DNA of 64,000 nucleotides, taken from the NCBI GenBank assembly GCA_003864495.1, contig ML133504.1, forward strand, positions 68,507-132,506, in the 5' to 3' direction. This document shows, one piece after another, positions 26,315 through 38,379 of the stretch; the stretch's first letter is position 1; each line of letters opens with the position of its first letter. The notes under the pieces were generated by a model, which saw nothing but the letters and a program-made list of their open reading frames with translations, ran no database searches and was not told the DNA's origin. A program made the position numbers and the translations under genes. Source of the DNA: Nemopilema nomurai. Taxonomy: Eukaryota > Cnidaria > Scyphozoa > Rhizostomeae > Rhizostomatidae.

Positions 26315-29300
26315 AGCCTTATTTTCGTCCTAGCCCGTTTTGTTACAAAAAGCCCTAGCCTCGTTTTCGTCCTAGCCTTGTTTCCATGCTAGCCTCGTTT
26401 CCATCCAAGCCTCGTTTTGGTGCTAAAAATCACTAGCCTCGTTTGCATGCTAGCTTCGTTTCCATGCAAGCCTTGTTTTGGTGCAAAAAGCCCTAGCCTC
26501 TTTTTTGTCCTAGCCTCGTTTCCATGGTAACCTTGTTTTCGTCCTAGCCTCGTTTCCGTGCTGGCCTCGTTTTGGTGCTAAAAGCTCTAGCCTCATTTCC
26601 ATGCTAGCTTCGTTTATATGCTGAAAGCCCTAGCCTCGTTTTCGTCCTAGCCTCTTTTCCATGCTAGCCTCGTTAAGGTGCTAAAAGTTCTAGCCTCGTT
26701 TATGTCATAGCCTTTTTTCATCGTAGCCTCGTTTTCATGCTAGTCTCGTTTTGGTTCTAAAAGCCCTAGCCTCTTTTTCGTCCTAGCCTCGTTCCATGGA
26801 AGCTGTTTGGTGCTAAAGCCCTAGCCTCTTTTTTGACCTAGCCTCTTTTCCATGCTAGCCTCGTTTTCGTCCTAGCCTCGTTTTCGTCCTAGCCTCATTT
26901 CCATGCTAGCTTCGTTTAGATGCTGAAAACCCTAGCCTCGTTTTCGTTCTAGCCTCTTTTCCATGCTAGCCTCGTTAAGGTGCTAAAAGTTCTAGCCTCG
27001 TTTATGTCATAGCCTTTTTTCATCGTAGCCTCGTTTCCATGCCCAGCCTCGTTTTGGTGCTAAAAGCCCTAGGTTCTTACGTCCTAGCCTCGTTTCCAAG
27101 CAAGCCACGTTTTGGTATTAAAGCCCTAGCCTCGTTTTTTTCGTAGCCTTGTATCCATGCTAGCCTTGTTTTTGTGCTAAAAGTTCTAACCTCGTTTATG
27201 TCATAGCCTTTTTTTCATCGTAGCCTCGTTTTCGTGCTAGTCTCGTTTTAGTTCTAAAAGCCCTAGCAATTTTTTCGTCCTAGCCTCGTTTCCATGCTAG
27301 CCTCGTTTTCGTCCTAGCCTCGTTTTGGTGCTAGAAGCCCTAGGCTCTTACGTCCTAGCCTCGTTTCCAAGCAAGCCACGTTTTGGTATTAAAGCCCTAG
27401 CCTCGTTTTCGTCCTAGCCTCTTTTCCATGCAAGGCTCATTAAGGTGCTAAAAGTTCTAGCCTCGTTTATGTCATACTCTCGTTTTCATCCTAGCCTCGT
27501 TTTCATACTAGTTTCGTTTTGGTTCTAAAAGCCCTAGCCTCTTTTTCGTCCTAGCCTCGTTTCAATGCTAGCCTCGTTTTCGTGCTAGCCTCATTTTCGT
27601 GCTAGCCTCGTTTTGGTGCTAAAAGCCCTAGCCTCGTTACCATGCTAGCCTCGTTTAGATGCTGAAAGACCTAGCCTCGTTTTCGTCCTAGCCTCTTTTC
27701 CATGATAGCCTCGTTAAGGTGTTAAAAGCTCTAGCCTCGTTTATGTCATAGCTTCGTTTTCATCGTAGCCTCGTTTTCATGCTAGTCTCGTTTTGGTTCT
27801 AAAAGCCCTAGCCATTTTTTCGTCCCAGCCTCGATTCCATGGAAGCATCGTTTTGGTGCTAAAGCCCTACCTTTTTTTTGCCCTAGCCTCGTTTCCATGC
27901 TAGCCTCGTTTTCGTCCTAGCCTCGTTTTGGTGCTAAAAGCCCTGGGCCCTTACGTCCTAGCCTCGTTTCCAAGCAAGCCACGTTTTGGTTTTAAAGCCC
28001 TAGCCTCGTTTTCGTCCTAGCCTCTTTTCCATGCTAGCCTCGTTAAGGTGCTAAAAGTTCTAGCCTCGTTTATGTCATAGCCTCGTTTTCATCGTAGCCT
28101 CGTTTTCATACTAGTCTCGTTTTGGTTCTAAAAGCCCTAGCATCTTTTTCGTCCTAGCCTCGTTTCCAAGCTAGCCTTGTTTAGATGCTGAAAGACCTAG
28201 CCTCGTTTTCGTCCTAGCCTCTTTTCCATGCTAGCCTCGTTAAGGTGCTAAAAGCTCTACCCTCGTTTATGTAATAGCCTCGTTTTCATCGTAGCATCGT
28301 CTCCGTGCTAGCCTCGTTTTGGTGCTAAAAGCCTTAGCCTCGTTTCCATGCTAACCTCGTTTAGATGGTGAAAGCCTTAGCCTCGTTTTCATCCTACTCT
28401 CTTTTAAATGCTAGCGTTGTTAAGGTGCTAAAAGTTCTAGCCTCGTTTATGTAATAGCCTTGTTTTCATCGTAGCATCGTCTCCATGCTAGCCTCGTTTT
28501 GGTGCTAAAAGCCTTAGCCTCGTTTTCATGCTAGTCTCGTTTTAGTTCTAAAAGCCCTAGCCGTTTTTTCGTCCTAGCCTCGTTTCCATACTAGCCTCGT
28601 TTTCGTCCTAGCCTCGTTTTGGTGCTAAAAGCCCTAGGCTCTTACGTCCTTGCCTCGTTTCCAAGCAAGCCACGTTTTGGTATTAAAGCCCTAGCCTCGT
28701 TTTCGTCCTAGCCTCTTTTCCATGCTAGGCTCATTAAGGTGCTAAAAGTTCTAGCCTCGTTTATGTCATAGCCTCGTTTTCATCCTAGCCTCGTTTTCAT
28801 ACTAGTCTCGTTTTGATTCTAAAAGCCCTAGCCTCTTTTTCGTCCAAGCCTCGTTTCCATGCTAGCCTCGTTTTCGTGCTAGCCTCGTTTTCGTGCTAGC
28901 CTCGTTTTGGTGCTAAAAGCCCTAGCCTCGTTACCATGCTAGCCTCGTTTAGATGCTGAAAGACCTAGCCTCGTTTTCGTCCTAGCCTCTTTTCCATGAT
29001 AGCCTCGTTAAGGTGTTAAAAGCTTTAGCCTCGTTTATGTAATAGCCTCGTTTTCATCGTAGCATCGTCTCCGTGCTAGCCTCGTTTTGGTGCTAAAAGC
29101 CTTAGCCTCGTTTCCATGCTAACCTCGTTTTGGTTCTAAAAGCCCTAGCCTCTTACGTCCTAGCCTCGTTTCCAAGCAAGCCACGTTTTGGTATTAAAGC
29201 CCTAGCCTCGTTTTCGTCCTAGCCTCTTTTCCATGCTAGCCTCGTTAAGGTGCTAAAAGTTCTAGCCTCTTTATGTCATAGCCTCGTTTTCATCGTAGCC

Positions 29301-29911
29301 TCGTTTTCATACTAGTCTCGTTTTGGTTCTAAAAGCCCTAGCCTCTTTTTCGTCCTAGCCTCGTTTCCATGCTAGCCTTGTTTTCGTCCAAGCCTCGTTT
29401 CCATGCTAGCCTCGTTTTCCTCCTAGCCTCGTTTCCATGTTAGCCTCGTTTAGATGCTGTAAGCCCTAGCCTCGTTTATGTCATAGCTTCGTTTTCATCG
29501 TAGCCTCATTTTCATGCTAGTCTCGTTTTGGTTCTAAAAGCCCTAGCCTCGTTTTCGTCCTAGCCTCTCTTAGATGCTAGCCTCGTTAAGGTGCTAAAAA
29601 ATCTAGCCTCGTTTATGTCATAGCCTTGTTTTCATTGTAGCCTCGTTTTCATACTAGCCTCGTTTTGGTTCTAAAAGCTCTAGCCTCTTTTTCGTCCTAG
29701 CCTCTTTTCAATACAAGCCACGTTTTGGTGCTAAAAGCCTAGCCTCCTTTTCGTCAAACCTCGTTTACGTGCTAAAAGCCTTAGCCTCTTTTGTTCTAGC
29801 CTCGTTTCCATGCTAGCCTTGTTTTCGTCCTAGCCTGGTTTCCATGCAAGCCTTGTTTTGGTTCTAAAGCCCTAGCCTCGTTTCCGGTTTTTTTCTAGCC
29901 TTCTTTCCATG
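26248..29911 (+). repeat. 3.67-kb higher-order repeat, copy 2
   Basis: The 3,664-bp tandem partner of 22,568-26,247. It contains a damaged-looking spot near 26,790-26,815, where monomer bases are missing compared with copy 1 (GAAGCTGTTTGG in place of GAAGCCTCGTTTTGG). It ends with the leader of island 6. Confidence 0.9.
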
Positions 29912-29984
29912 CCCTAACCCTAACCCCAAACCCTAACCCTAACCCTAACCCCAAACCCTAACCCCAAACCCTAACCCTAACCCT
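29912..29984 (+). repeat. Telomere-like island 6
   Basis: 73 bp, identical in pattern to island 7. It heads the first of the three 1.1-1.24 kb tandem units. Confidence 0.93.
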
Positions 29985-31012
29985 AGCCTTATTTTCGTCC
30001 TAGCCCGTTTTGTTACAAAAAGCCCTAGCCTCGTTTTCGTCCTAGCCTTGTTTCCATGCTAGCCTCGTTTCCATCCAAGCCTCGTTTTGGTGCTAAAAAT
30101 CACTAGCCTCGTTTGCATGCTAGCTTCGTTTCCATGCAAGCCTTGATTTGGTGCAAAAAGCCCTAGCCTCTTTTTTGTCCTAGCCTCGTTTCCATGGTAA
30201 CCTCGTTTTCGTCCTAGCCTCGTTTCCGTGCTGGCCTCGTTTTGGTGCTAAAAGCTCTAGCCTCATTTCCATGCTAGCTTCGTTTATATGCTGAAAGCCC
30301 TAGCCTCGTTTTCGTCCTAGCCTCTTTTCCATGCTAGCCTCGTAAAGGTGCTAAAAGTTCTAGCCTCGTTTATGTCATAGCCTTTTTTCATCGTAGCCTC
30401 GTTTTCATGCTAGTTCGTTTTGGTTCTAAAAGCCTAGCCTCTTTTCGTCCTAGCCTCGTTTCCATGCAAGCCTTGTTTTGGTGCAAAAAGCCCTAGCCTC
30501 TTTTTGTCCTAGCCTCGTTTCCATGCTAGCCTCGTTTTCGTCCTAGCCTCGTTTCGTCCTAGCCTCGTTTCCGTGCTGGCCTCGTTTTGGTGCTAAAGCC
30601 CTAGCCTCGTTTCCATGCTAGCCTCGTTTAGATGCTGAAAGCCCTAGCCTCGTTTTCGTCCTAGCCTCTCTTAGATGATAGCCTTGTTAAGGTGCTAAAA
30701 GTTCTAGCCTCGTTTATGTCATAGCCTTGTTTTCATTGTAGCCTCGTTTTCATACTAGCCTCGTTTTGGTTCTAAAAGCTCTAGCCTCTTTTTCGTCCTA
30801 GCCTCTTTTCAATACAAGCCACGTTTTGGTGCTAAAAGCCCTAGCCTCCTTTTCGTCCAAACCTCGTTTCCGTGCTAAAAGCCTTAGCCTCTTTTTGTTC
30901 TAGCCTCGTTTCCATGCTAGCCTTGTTTTCGTCCAAGCCTGGTTTCCATGCAAGCCTTGTTTTGTTCTAAGCCCTAGCCTCGTTTCCGGTTTTTTCTAGC
31001 CTTCTTTCCATG

Positions 31013-31085
31013 CCCTAACCCTAACCCCAAACCCTAACCCTAACCCTAACCCCAAACCCTAACCCCAAACCCTAACCCTAACCCT
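31013..31085 (+). repeat. Telomere-like island 7
   Basis: 73 bp with the same pattern as island 6. It heads the second 1.1-kb unit. Confidence 0.93.
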
Positions 31086-32122
31086 AGCCTTATTTTCGTC
31101 CTAGCCCGTTTTGTTACAAAAAGCCCTAGCCTCGTTTTCGTCCTAGCCTTGTTTCCATGCTAGCCTCGTTTCCATCCAAGCCTCGTTTTGGTGCTAAAAA
31201 TCACTAGCCTCGTTTGCATGCTAGCTTCGTTTCCATGCAAGCCTTGATTTGGTGCAAAAAGCCCTAGCCTCTTTTTTGTCCTAGCCTCGTTTCCATGGTA
31301 ACCTCGTTTTCGTCCTAGCCTCGTTTCCGTGCTGGCCTCGTTTTGGTGCTAAAAGCTCTAGCCTCATTTCCATGCTAGCTTCGTTTATATGCTGAAAGCC
31401 CTAGCCTCGTTTTCGTCCTAGCCTCTTTTCCATGCTAGCCTCGTAAAGGTGCTAAAAGTTCTAGCCTCGTTTATGTCATAGCCTTTTTTCATCGTAGCCT
31501 CGTTTTCATGCTAGTCTCGTTTTGGTTCTAAAAGCCCTAGCCTCTTTTTCGTCCTAGCCTCGTTTCCATGCAAGCCTTGTTTTGGTGCAAAAAGCCCTAG
31601 CCTCTTTTTTGTCCTAGCCTCGTTTCCATGCTAGCCTCGTTTTCGTCCTAGCCTCGTTTTCGTCCTAGCCTCGTTTCCGTGCTGGCCTCGTTTTGGTGCT
31701 AAAAGCCCTAGCCTCGTTTCCATGCTAGCCTCGTTTAGATGCTGAAAGCCCTAGCCTCGTTTTCGTCCTAGCCTCTCTTAGATGATAGCCTTGTTAAGGT
31801 GCTAAAAGTTCTAGCCTCGTTTATGTCATAGCCTTGTTTTCATTGTAGCCTCGTTTTCATACTAGCCTCGTTTTGGTTCTAAAAGCTCTAGCCTCTTTTT
31901 CGTCCTAGCCTCTTTTCAATACAAGCCGCGTTTTGGTGCTAAAAGCCCTAGCCTCCTTTTCGTCCAAACCTCGTTTCCGTGCTAAAAGCCTTAGCCTCTT
32001 TTTGTTCTAGCCTCGTTTCCATGCTAGCCTTGTTTTCGTCCAAGCCTGGTTTCCATGCAAGCCTTGTTTTGGTTCTAAAGCCCGAGCCTCGTTTCCGGTT
32101 TTTTTCTAGCCTTCTTTCCATG

Positions 32123-32201
32123 CCCTAACCCTAACCCTAACCCCAAACCCTAACCCTAACCCTAACCCCAAACCCTAACCCCAAACCCTAAGCCTAACCC
32201 T
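32123..32201 (+). repeat. Telomere-like island 8
   Basis: 79 bp with one more CCCTAA unit at its start than islands 6 and 7. It carries the private variant CCCTAAGCCTAACCC, shared with island 9. Confidence 0.93.
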
Positions 32202-33364
32202 AGCCTTATTTTCGTCCTAGCCCGTTTTGTTACAAAAAGCCCTAGCCTCATTTTCTTCCTAGTCTCGTTTTCCTTCTAGCTACGTTTTCGTCCTAGCCTT
32301 GTTTCCATGCTAGCCTCGTTTCCATCCAAGCCTCGTTTTGATGCTAAAAATCACTAGCCTTGTTTGCATGCTAGCCTCGTTTCCATGCAAGCCTTGTTTT
32401 GGTGCGAAAAGCATTAGCCTCTTTTTTGTCTTAGCCTCGTTTCCATGCTAGCCTCGTTTTCGTCCTAGCCTCGTTTCCGTGCTTGCCTCGTTTTGGTGCT
32501 AAAAGCCCTAGCCTCTTTTTTGTCCTAGCCCCGTTTCCATGCTAGCCTCGTTTTCGTCCTAGCCTCGTTTCCGTGCTTGCCTCGTTTTGGTGCTAAAAGG
32601 TCTAGCCTCATTTCCATGCTAGCTTCGTTTAGATGCTGAAAACCCTAGCCTCGTTTTCGTCCTAGCCTCTTTTCCATGCTAGCCTCGTAAAGGTGCTAAA
32701 AGTTCTAGCCTCGTTTATGTCATAGCCTTTTTTCATCGTAGCCTCGTTTTCATGCTAGTCTCGTTTTGGTTCTAAAAGCCCTAGCCTCTTTTTCGTCCTA
32801 GCCTCGTTTCCATGCAAGCCTTGTTTTGGTGCAAAAAGCCCTAGCCTCTTTTTTGTCCTAGCCTCGTTTCCATGCTAGCCTCGTTTTCGTCCTAGCCTCG
32901 TTTTCGTCCTAGCCTCGTTTCCGTGCTGGCCTCGTTTTGGTGCTAAAAGCCCTAGCCTCGTTTCCATGCTAGCCTCGTTTAGATGCTGAAAGCCCTAGCC
33001 TCGTTTTCGTCCTAGCCTCTCTTAGATGATAGCCTTGTTAAGGTGCTAAAAGTTCTAGCCTCGTTTATGTCATAGCCTTGTTTTCATTGTAGCCTCGTTT
33101 TCATACTAGCCTCGTTTTGGTTCTAAAAGCTCTAGCCTCTTTTTCGTCCTAGCCTCTTTTCAATACAAGCCACGTTTTGGTGCTAAAAGCCCTAGCCTCC
33201 TTTTCGTCCAAACCTCGTTTCCGTGCTAAAAGCTTAGCCTCTTTTTGTTCTAGCCTCGTTTCCATGCTAGCCTTGTTTTCGTCCAAGCCTGGTTTCATGC
33301 AAGCCTTGTTTTGGTTCTAAAGCCCGAAGCCTCGTTTCCGGTTTTTTCTAGCCTTCTTTCCATG

Positions 33365-33439
33365 CCTAACCCTAACCCTAACCCAAACCCTAACCTAACC
33401 CTAACCCAAACCCTAACCCCAAACCCTAAGCCTAACCCT
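33365..33439 (+). repeat. Telomere-like island 9
   Basis: 75 bp with the CCCTAAGCC variant of island 8, but several C runs are one base short (ATGCCTAACC, AACCTAACCC). These small losses coincide with similar ones in the surrounding satellite, so they may be consensus errors. Two spurious overlapping open frames arise here because the losses shift the phase. Confidence 0.9.
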
Positions 33440-35599
33440 AGCCTTATTTTCGTCCTAGCCGTTTTGTTACAAAAGCCTAGCCTCATTTTCTTCCTAGTCT
33501 CGTTTTCCTTCTAGCTACGTTTTCGTCCTAGCCTTGTTTCCATGCTAGCCTCGTTTCCATCCAAGCCTCGTTTTGATGCTAAAAATCACTAGCCTTGTTT
33601 GCATGCTAGCCTCGTTTCCATGCAAGCCTTGTTTTGGTGCGAAAAGCATTAGCCTCTTTTTTGTCTTAGCCTCGTTTCCATGCTAGCCTCGTTTTCGTCC
33701 TAGCCTCGTTTCCGTGCTTGCCTCGTTTTGGTGCTAAAAGCCCTAGCCTCTTTTTTGTCCTAGCCCCGTTTCCATGCTAGCCTCGTTTTCGTCCTAGCCT
33801 CGTTTCCGTGCTTGCCTCGTTTTGGTGCTAAAAGGTCTAGCCTCATTTCCATGCTAGCTTCGTTTAGATGCTGAAAACCCTAGCCTCGTTTTCGTCCTAG
33901 CCTCTTTTCCATGCTAGCCTCGTTAAGGTGCTAAAAGTTCTAGCCTCATTTATGTCATAGCCTTTTTTCATCGTAGCCTCGTTTTCATGCTAGTTACGTT
34001 TTGGTTCTAAAACCCCTAGCCTCTTTTTCGTCCTAGCCTCGTTTCCATGGAAGCCTCGTTTTGGTGCTAAAGCCCTAGCCTCTTTTTTGACCTAGCCTCG
34101 TTTCCATGCTAGCTTCGTTTTCGTCCTAGCCTCGTTTTCGTCCTAACCTCGTTTCTGTGCTGGCCTCGTTTTGGTGCTAAAAGCCCTAGCCTCATTTCTA
34201 TGCTAGCTTTGTTTAGATGCTGAAAGCCCTAGCCTCGTTTTCGTCCTAGCCTCTTTTCCGTGCTAGCCTCGTTAAGGTGCTAAAAGTTCTAGCCTCGTTT
34301 ATGTCATAGCCTTTTTTCATCGTAGCCTCGTTTTCATGCTAGTCTCGTTTTGGTTCTAAAAGCCCTAGCCTCTTTTTCGTCCTATCCTCGTTTCCATGGA
34401 AGCCTCGTTTTGGTGCTAAAGCCCTAGCCTCTTTTTGTCCTAGCCTCGTTTCCATCCTAGCCTCGTTTTCATTGTAGCCTCGTTTTCATACTAGCCTCGT
34501 TTTGGTTCTAAAAGCTCTAGCCATTTTTTCGTCCCAGCCTCGATTCCATGGAAGCCTCGTTTTGGTGCTAAAGCCCCAGCCTTTTTTGTCCTAGCCTCGT
34601 TTCCATGCTAGCCTCGTTTTCGTCCTAGCCTCGTTTTGGTGCTAAAAGCCCTGGGCTCTTACGTCCTAGCCTCGTTTCCAAGCAAGCCACGTTTTTTTTA
34701 AGCCCTAGCCTCGTTTTCGTCCTAGCCTCTTTTCCATGCTAGCCTCGTTAAGGTGCTAAAAGTTCTAGCCTCGTTTATGTCATAGCCTCTTTTCCATGCT
34801 AGTCTCTTTAAGGTGCTAAAAGTTCTAGCCTCGTTTATGTCATAGCCTCGTTTTCATCGTAGCCTCGTTTTCATACTAGTCTCGTTTTGGTTCTAAAAGC
34901 CCTAGCCATTTTTTCGTGATAGCCTCGATTTCATGGAAGCCTCGTTTTGGTGCTAAAGCCCTAGCCTCTTTTTTGTCCTAGCCTCGTTTCCAAGCTAGCC
35001 TCGTTTTCGTCCTAGCCTCGTTTCCATGCTAGCCTCGTTTAGATGCTGAAAGACTTAGCCTCGTTTTCGTCCTAGCCTCTTTTCCATGCTAGCCTCGTTA
35101 AGGTGCTAAAAGCTCTACCCTCGTTTATGTAATAGCCTCGTTTTCATCGTAGCATCGTCTCCGTGCTAGCCTCGTTTTGGTGCTAAAAGCCTTAGCCTCG
35201 TTTCCATGCTAACCTCGTTTAGATGGTGAAAGCCTTAGCCTCGTTTTCATCCTACTCTCTTTTAGATGCTAGCGTTGTTAAGGTGCTAAAAGTTCTAGCC
35301 TCGTTTATGTAATAGCCTCGTTTTCATCGTAGCATCGTCTCCATGCTAGCCTCGTTTTGGTGCTAAAAGCCTTAGCCTCGTTTCCATGCTAACCTCGTTT
35401 TGGTTCTAAAAGCCCTAGCCTCTTTTTCGTCCTAGCCTCGTTTCCATGCTAGCCTTGTTTTCGTCCAAGCCTCGTTTCCATGCTAGCCTCGTTTTCGTCC
35501 TAGCCTCGTTTCCATGCTAGCCTCGTTTCTATGGAAGCCTCGTTTTGGTGCTTAAAGCCCTAGCCTCTTTTTGTTCTAGCCTCGTTTCCATGCTAGCCT

Positions 35600-35688
35600 T
35601 GTTTTCGTCCAAGCCTCGTTTCCATGCTAGCCTCGTTTCCATGCTAGCCTCGTTTCCATGCTAGCCTCGTTTCCATGCAAGCCTTGTT
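35600..35688 (+). repeat. Pure run of the CCATG-type 17-mer
   Basis: Four uninterrupted CTAGCCTCGTTTCCATG-type units with no 26-mer between them, unlike the usual 60-bp composite. The run ends in the CCATGCAAGCC variant. It looks like a short local expansion. Confidence 0.8.
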
Positions 35689-36322
35689 TTGGTGCGAAAA
35701 ACTCCTGCCTCTTTTTGTCCTAGCCTCGTTTCCATGCTAGCCTCGTTTTCGTCCTAGCCTCGTTTCCATGCTAGCCTTGTTTAGATGCTGAAAGCCCTAG
35801 CCTCGTTTTCGTCCTAGCCTCTCTTAGATGCTAGCCTCGTTAAGGTGCTAAAAATTCTACTTTCGTTTATGTCATAACCTCGTTTTCATCGTAGCCTCGT
35901 TTTCATACCAGTCTCGTTTTGGTTCTAAAAGCCCTAGCCTCTTTTTCTTCCTAGCCTCGTTTCCAAGCTAGCCTCGTTTTCGTCCTAACCTCGTTTCCGT
36001 GCTAGCCTTGTTTTGGTGCTAGCCTCGTTTTGTAGCTAAAAGCCCTAGCCTCGTTACCATGCTACCCTCGTTTAGATGCTGAAAGACCTAGCCTCGTTTA
36101 CGTCCTAGCCTCTTTTCAATGATAGCCTCGTTAAGCTGTTAAGAGCTCTAGCCTCGTTTATGTAATAGCCTCGTTTTCATCGTAGCATCGTCTCCGTGCT
36201 AGCCTCGTTTTGGTGCTAAAAGCCTTAGCCTCGTTTCCATGCTAGCCTCGTTTATGTGCTAAAAGCTCTTGCTTTGTCTTCCTCCTAGCCTCGTTTCCAA
36301 GCAAGCCATGTTTTGGTATTAA

Positions 36323-38025
36323 AGCCCTAGCCATTTTTTCGTCCTAGCCTCGTTTCCATGCTAGCCTCGTTTTGGTCCTAGCCTCGTTTTGGTGCTAAAA
36401 GCCCTGGGCTCTTACGTCCTAGCCTCGTTTCCAAGCAAGCCACGTTTTGGTTTTAAAGCCCTAGCCTCGTTTTCGTCCTAGCCTCTTTTCCATGCTAGCC
36501 TCGTTAAGGTGCTAAAAGTTCTAGCCTCGTTTATGCCATAGCCTCGTTTTCATCGTAGCCTCGTTTTCATACTAGTCTCGTTTTGGTTCTAAAAGCCCTA
36601 GCCTCTTTTTCGTCCTAGCCTCGTTTCCAAGCTAGCCTCGTTTTCGTCTTAGCCTCATTCCCATGCTAGCCTCGTTTAGATGCTGAAAGACCTAGCCTCG
36701 TTTTCGTCCTAGCCTCTTTTCCATGCTAGCGTTGTTAAGGTGCTAAAAGTTCTAGCCTCGTTTATGTAATAGCCTCGTTTTCATCGTAGCATCGTCTCCA
36801 TGCTAGCCTCGTTTTGGTGCTAAAGCCTTAGCCTCGTTTCCATGCTAACCTCGTTTTGGTTCTAAAAGCCCTAGCCTCTTTTTCGTCCTAGCCTCGTTTC
36901 CATGCTAGCCTTGTTTTCGTACAAGCCTCGTTTCCATGCTAGCCTCGTTTTCCTCCTAGCCTCTTTTCCATGCTAGCCTCGTTTCTACGGAAGTCTCGTT
37001 TTGGTGCTTAAAGCCCAAGCATCTTTTTGTTCTAGCCTCGTTTCCATGCTAGCCTTGTTTTGGTCCAAGCCTCGTTTCCAAACTAGCCTCGTTTCCATGC
37101 TAGCTTCGTTTCCATGCTAGCCTCGTTTCCATGCTAGCCTTGTTTTGGTGCTAAAAGCTCTGGCCTCGTTTATGTCATAGCCTTTTTTCATCGTAGCCTC
37201 GTTTTCATGCTAGCCTCGTTTTCGTCCTAGCCTCGTTTTGGTGCTAAAAGCCCTAGGCTCTTACGTCCTAGCCTCGTTTCCAAGCAAGCCACGTTTTGGT
37301 ATTAAAGCCCTAGCCTCGTTTTCGTCCTAGCCTCTTTTCCATGCTAGGCTCATTAAGGTGCTAAAAGTTCTAGCCTCGTTTATGTCATAGCTTCGTTTTC
37401 ATCGTAGCCTCGTTTTCATGCTAGTCTCGTTTTGGTTCTAAAAGCCCTAGCCATTTTTTCGTCCCAGCCTCGATTCCATGGAAGCCTCATTTTGGTGCTA
37501 AAGCCCTAGCCTTTTTTGTCCTAACCTCGTTTCCATACTAGCCTCGTTTTCGTCCTAGCCTCGTTTTGGTGCTAAAAGCCCTGGGCTCTTACTTCCTAGC
37601 CTCGTTTCCAAGCAGGCCACGTTTTGGTTTTAAAGCCCTAGCCTCGTTTTCGTCCTAGCCTCTTTTCCATGCTAGCCTCGCTAAGGTGCTAAAAGTTCTA
37701 GCCTCGTTTATGTCATAGCCTCGTTTTCATCGTAGCCTCGTTTTCATACTAGTCTCGTTTTGGTTCTAAAAGCCCTAGCCTCTTTTTCGTCCTAGCCTCG
37801 TTTCCAAGCTAGCCTCGTTTTCGTCTTAGCCTCATTCCCATGCTAGCCTCGTTTAGATGCTGAAAGACCTAGCCTCGTTTTCGTCCTAGCCTCTTTTCCA
37901 TGCTAGCGTTGTTAAGGTGCTAAAAGTTCTAGCCTCGTTTATGTAATAGCCTCGTTTTCATCGTAGCATCGTCTCCATGCTAGCCTCGTTTTGGTGCTAA
38001 AGCCTTAGCCTCGTTTCCATGCTAA
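36323..38025 (+). repeat. Duplication with 1,177-bp offset
   Basis: Roughly 36,323-36,848 recurs at 37,500-38,025. Two anchors give the same spacing: CCCTGGGCTCTTAC (near 36,402 and 37,579) and CGTCTTAGCCTCATTCCCATG (near 36,643 and 37,820). The 650 bp between the copies is unrelated monomer order. Confidence 0.8.
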
Positions 38026-38379
38026 CCTCGTTTTGGTTCTAAAAGCCCTAGCCTCTTTTTCGTCCTAGCGTCGTTTCCATGCTAGCCTCGTTTAGATGCT
38101 GAAAGACCTAGCCTCGTTTTCGTCCTAGCCTCTTTTCCATGCTAGCCTTGTTTTTGTCCAAGCCTCGTTTCCATGCAAGCCTCGTTTCCGTGCCCAGCCT
38201 CGTTTTGGTGCTGAAAGCCCTAGGTTCTTACGTCCTAGCCTCGTTTCCAAGTAAGCCACGTTTTGGTATTAAAGCCCTGGCCTTGTTCTCCACCTAGCTT
38301 TGTTTCCCAGCTAGCCTCGTTAAGGTGCTAAAAGCCCTAGCCTCGTTTTCGTCCTAGCCTCGTTTCCACGGAAGCCTCG

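Larger units (their letters stand above)
29912..33364 (+). repeat. Three tandem 1.1-1.24 kb island-headed units
   Basis: Three consecutive units each begin with a telomere-like island: 29,912-31,012 (1,101 bp), 31,013-32,122 (1,110 bp) and 32,123-33,364 (1,242 bp). The first two match closely. The third has extra monomers after its island, including TTTTCCTTCTAGCTACG, which also follow island 9 at about 33,500 and islands 10-12. This is the highest local density of islands in the window. Confidence 0.9.

Noticed and set aside
33295..33514. Two overlapping frames giving proline-asparagine and glycine-leucine repeats
   Set aside because: These are translations of the CCCTAA tract of island 9 on each strand, kept open by small base losses. 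Low-complexity by-product.
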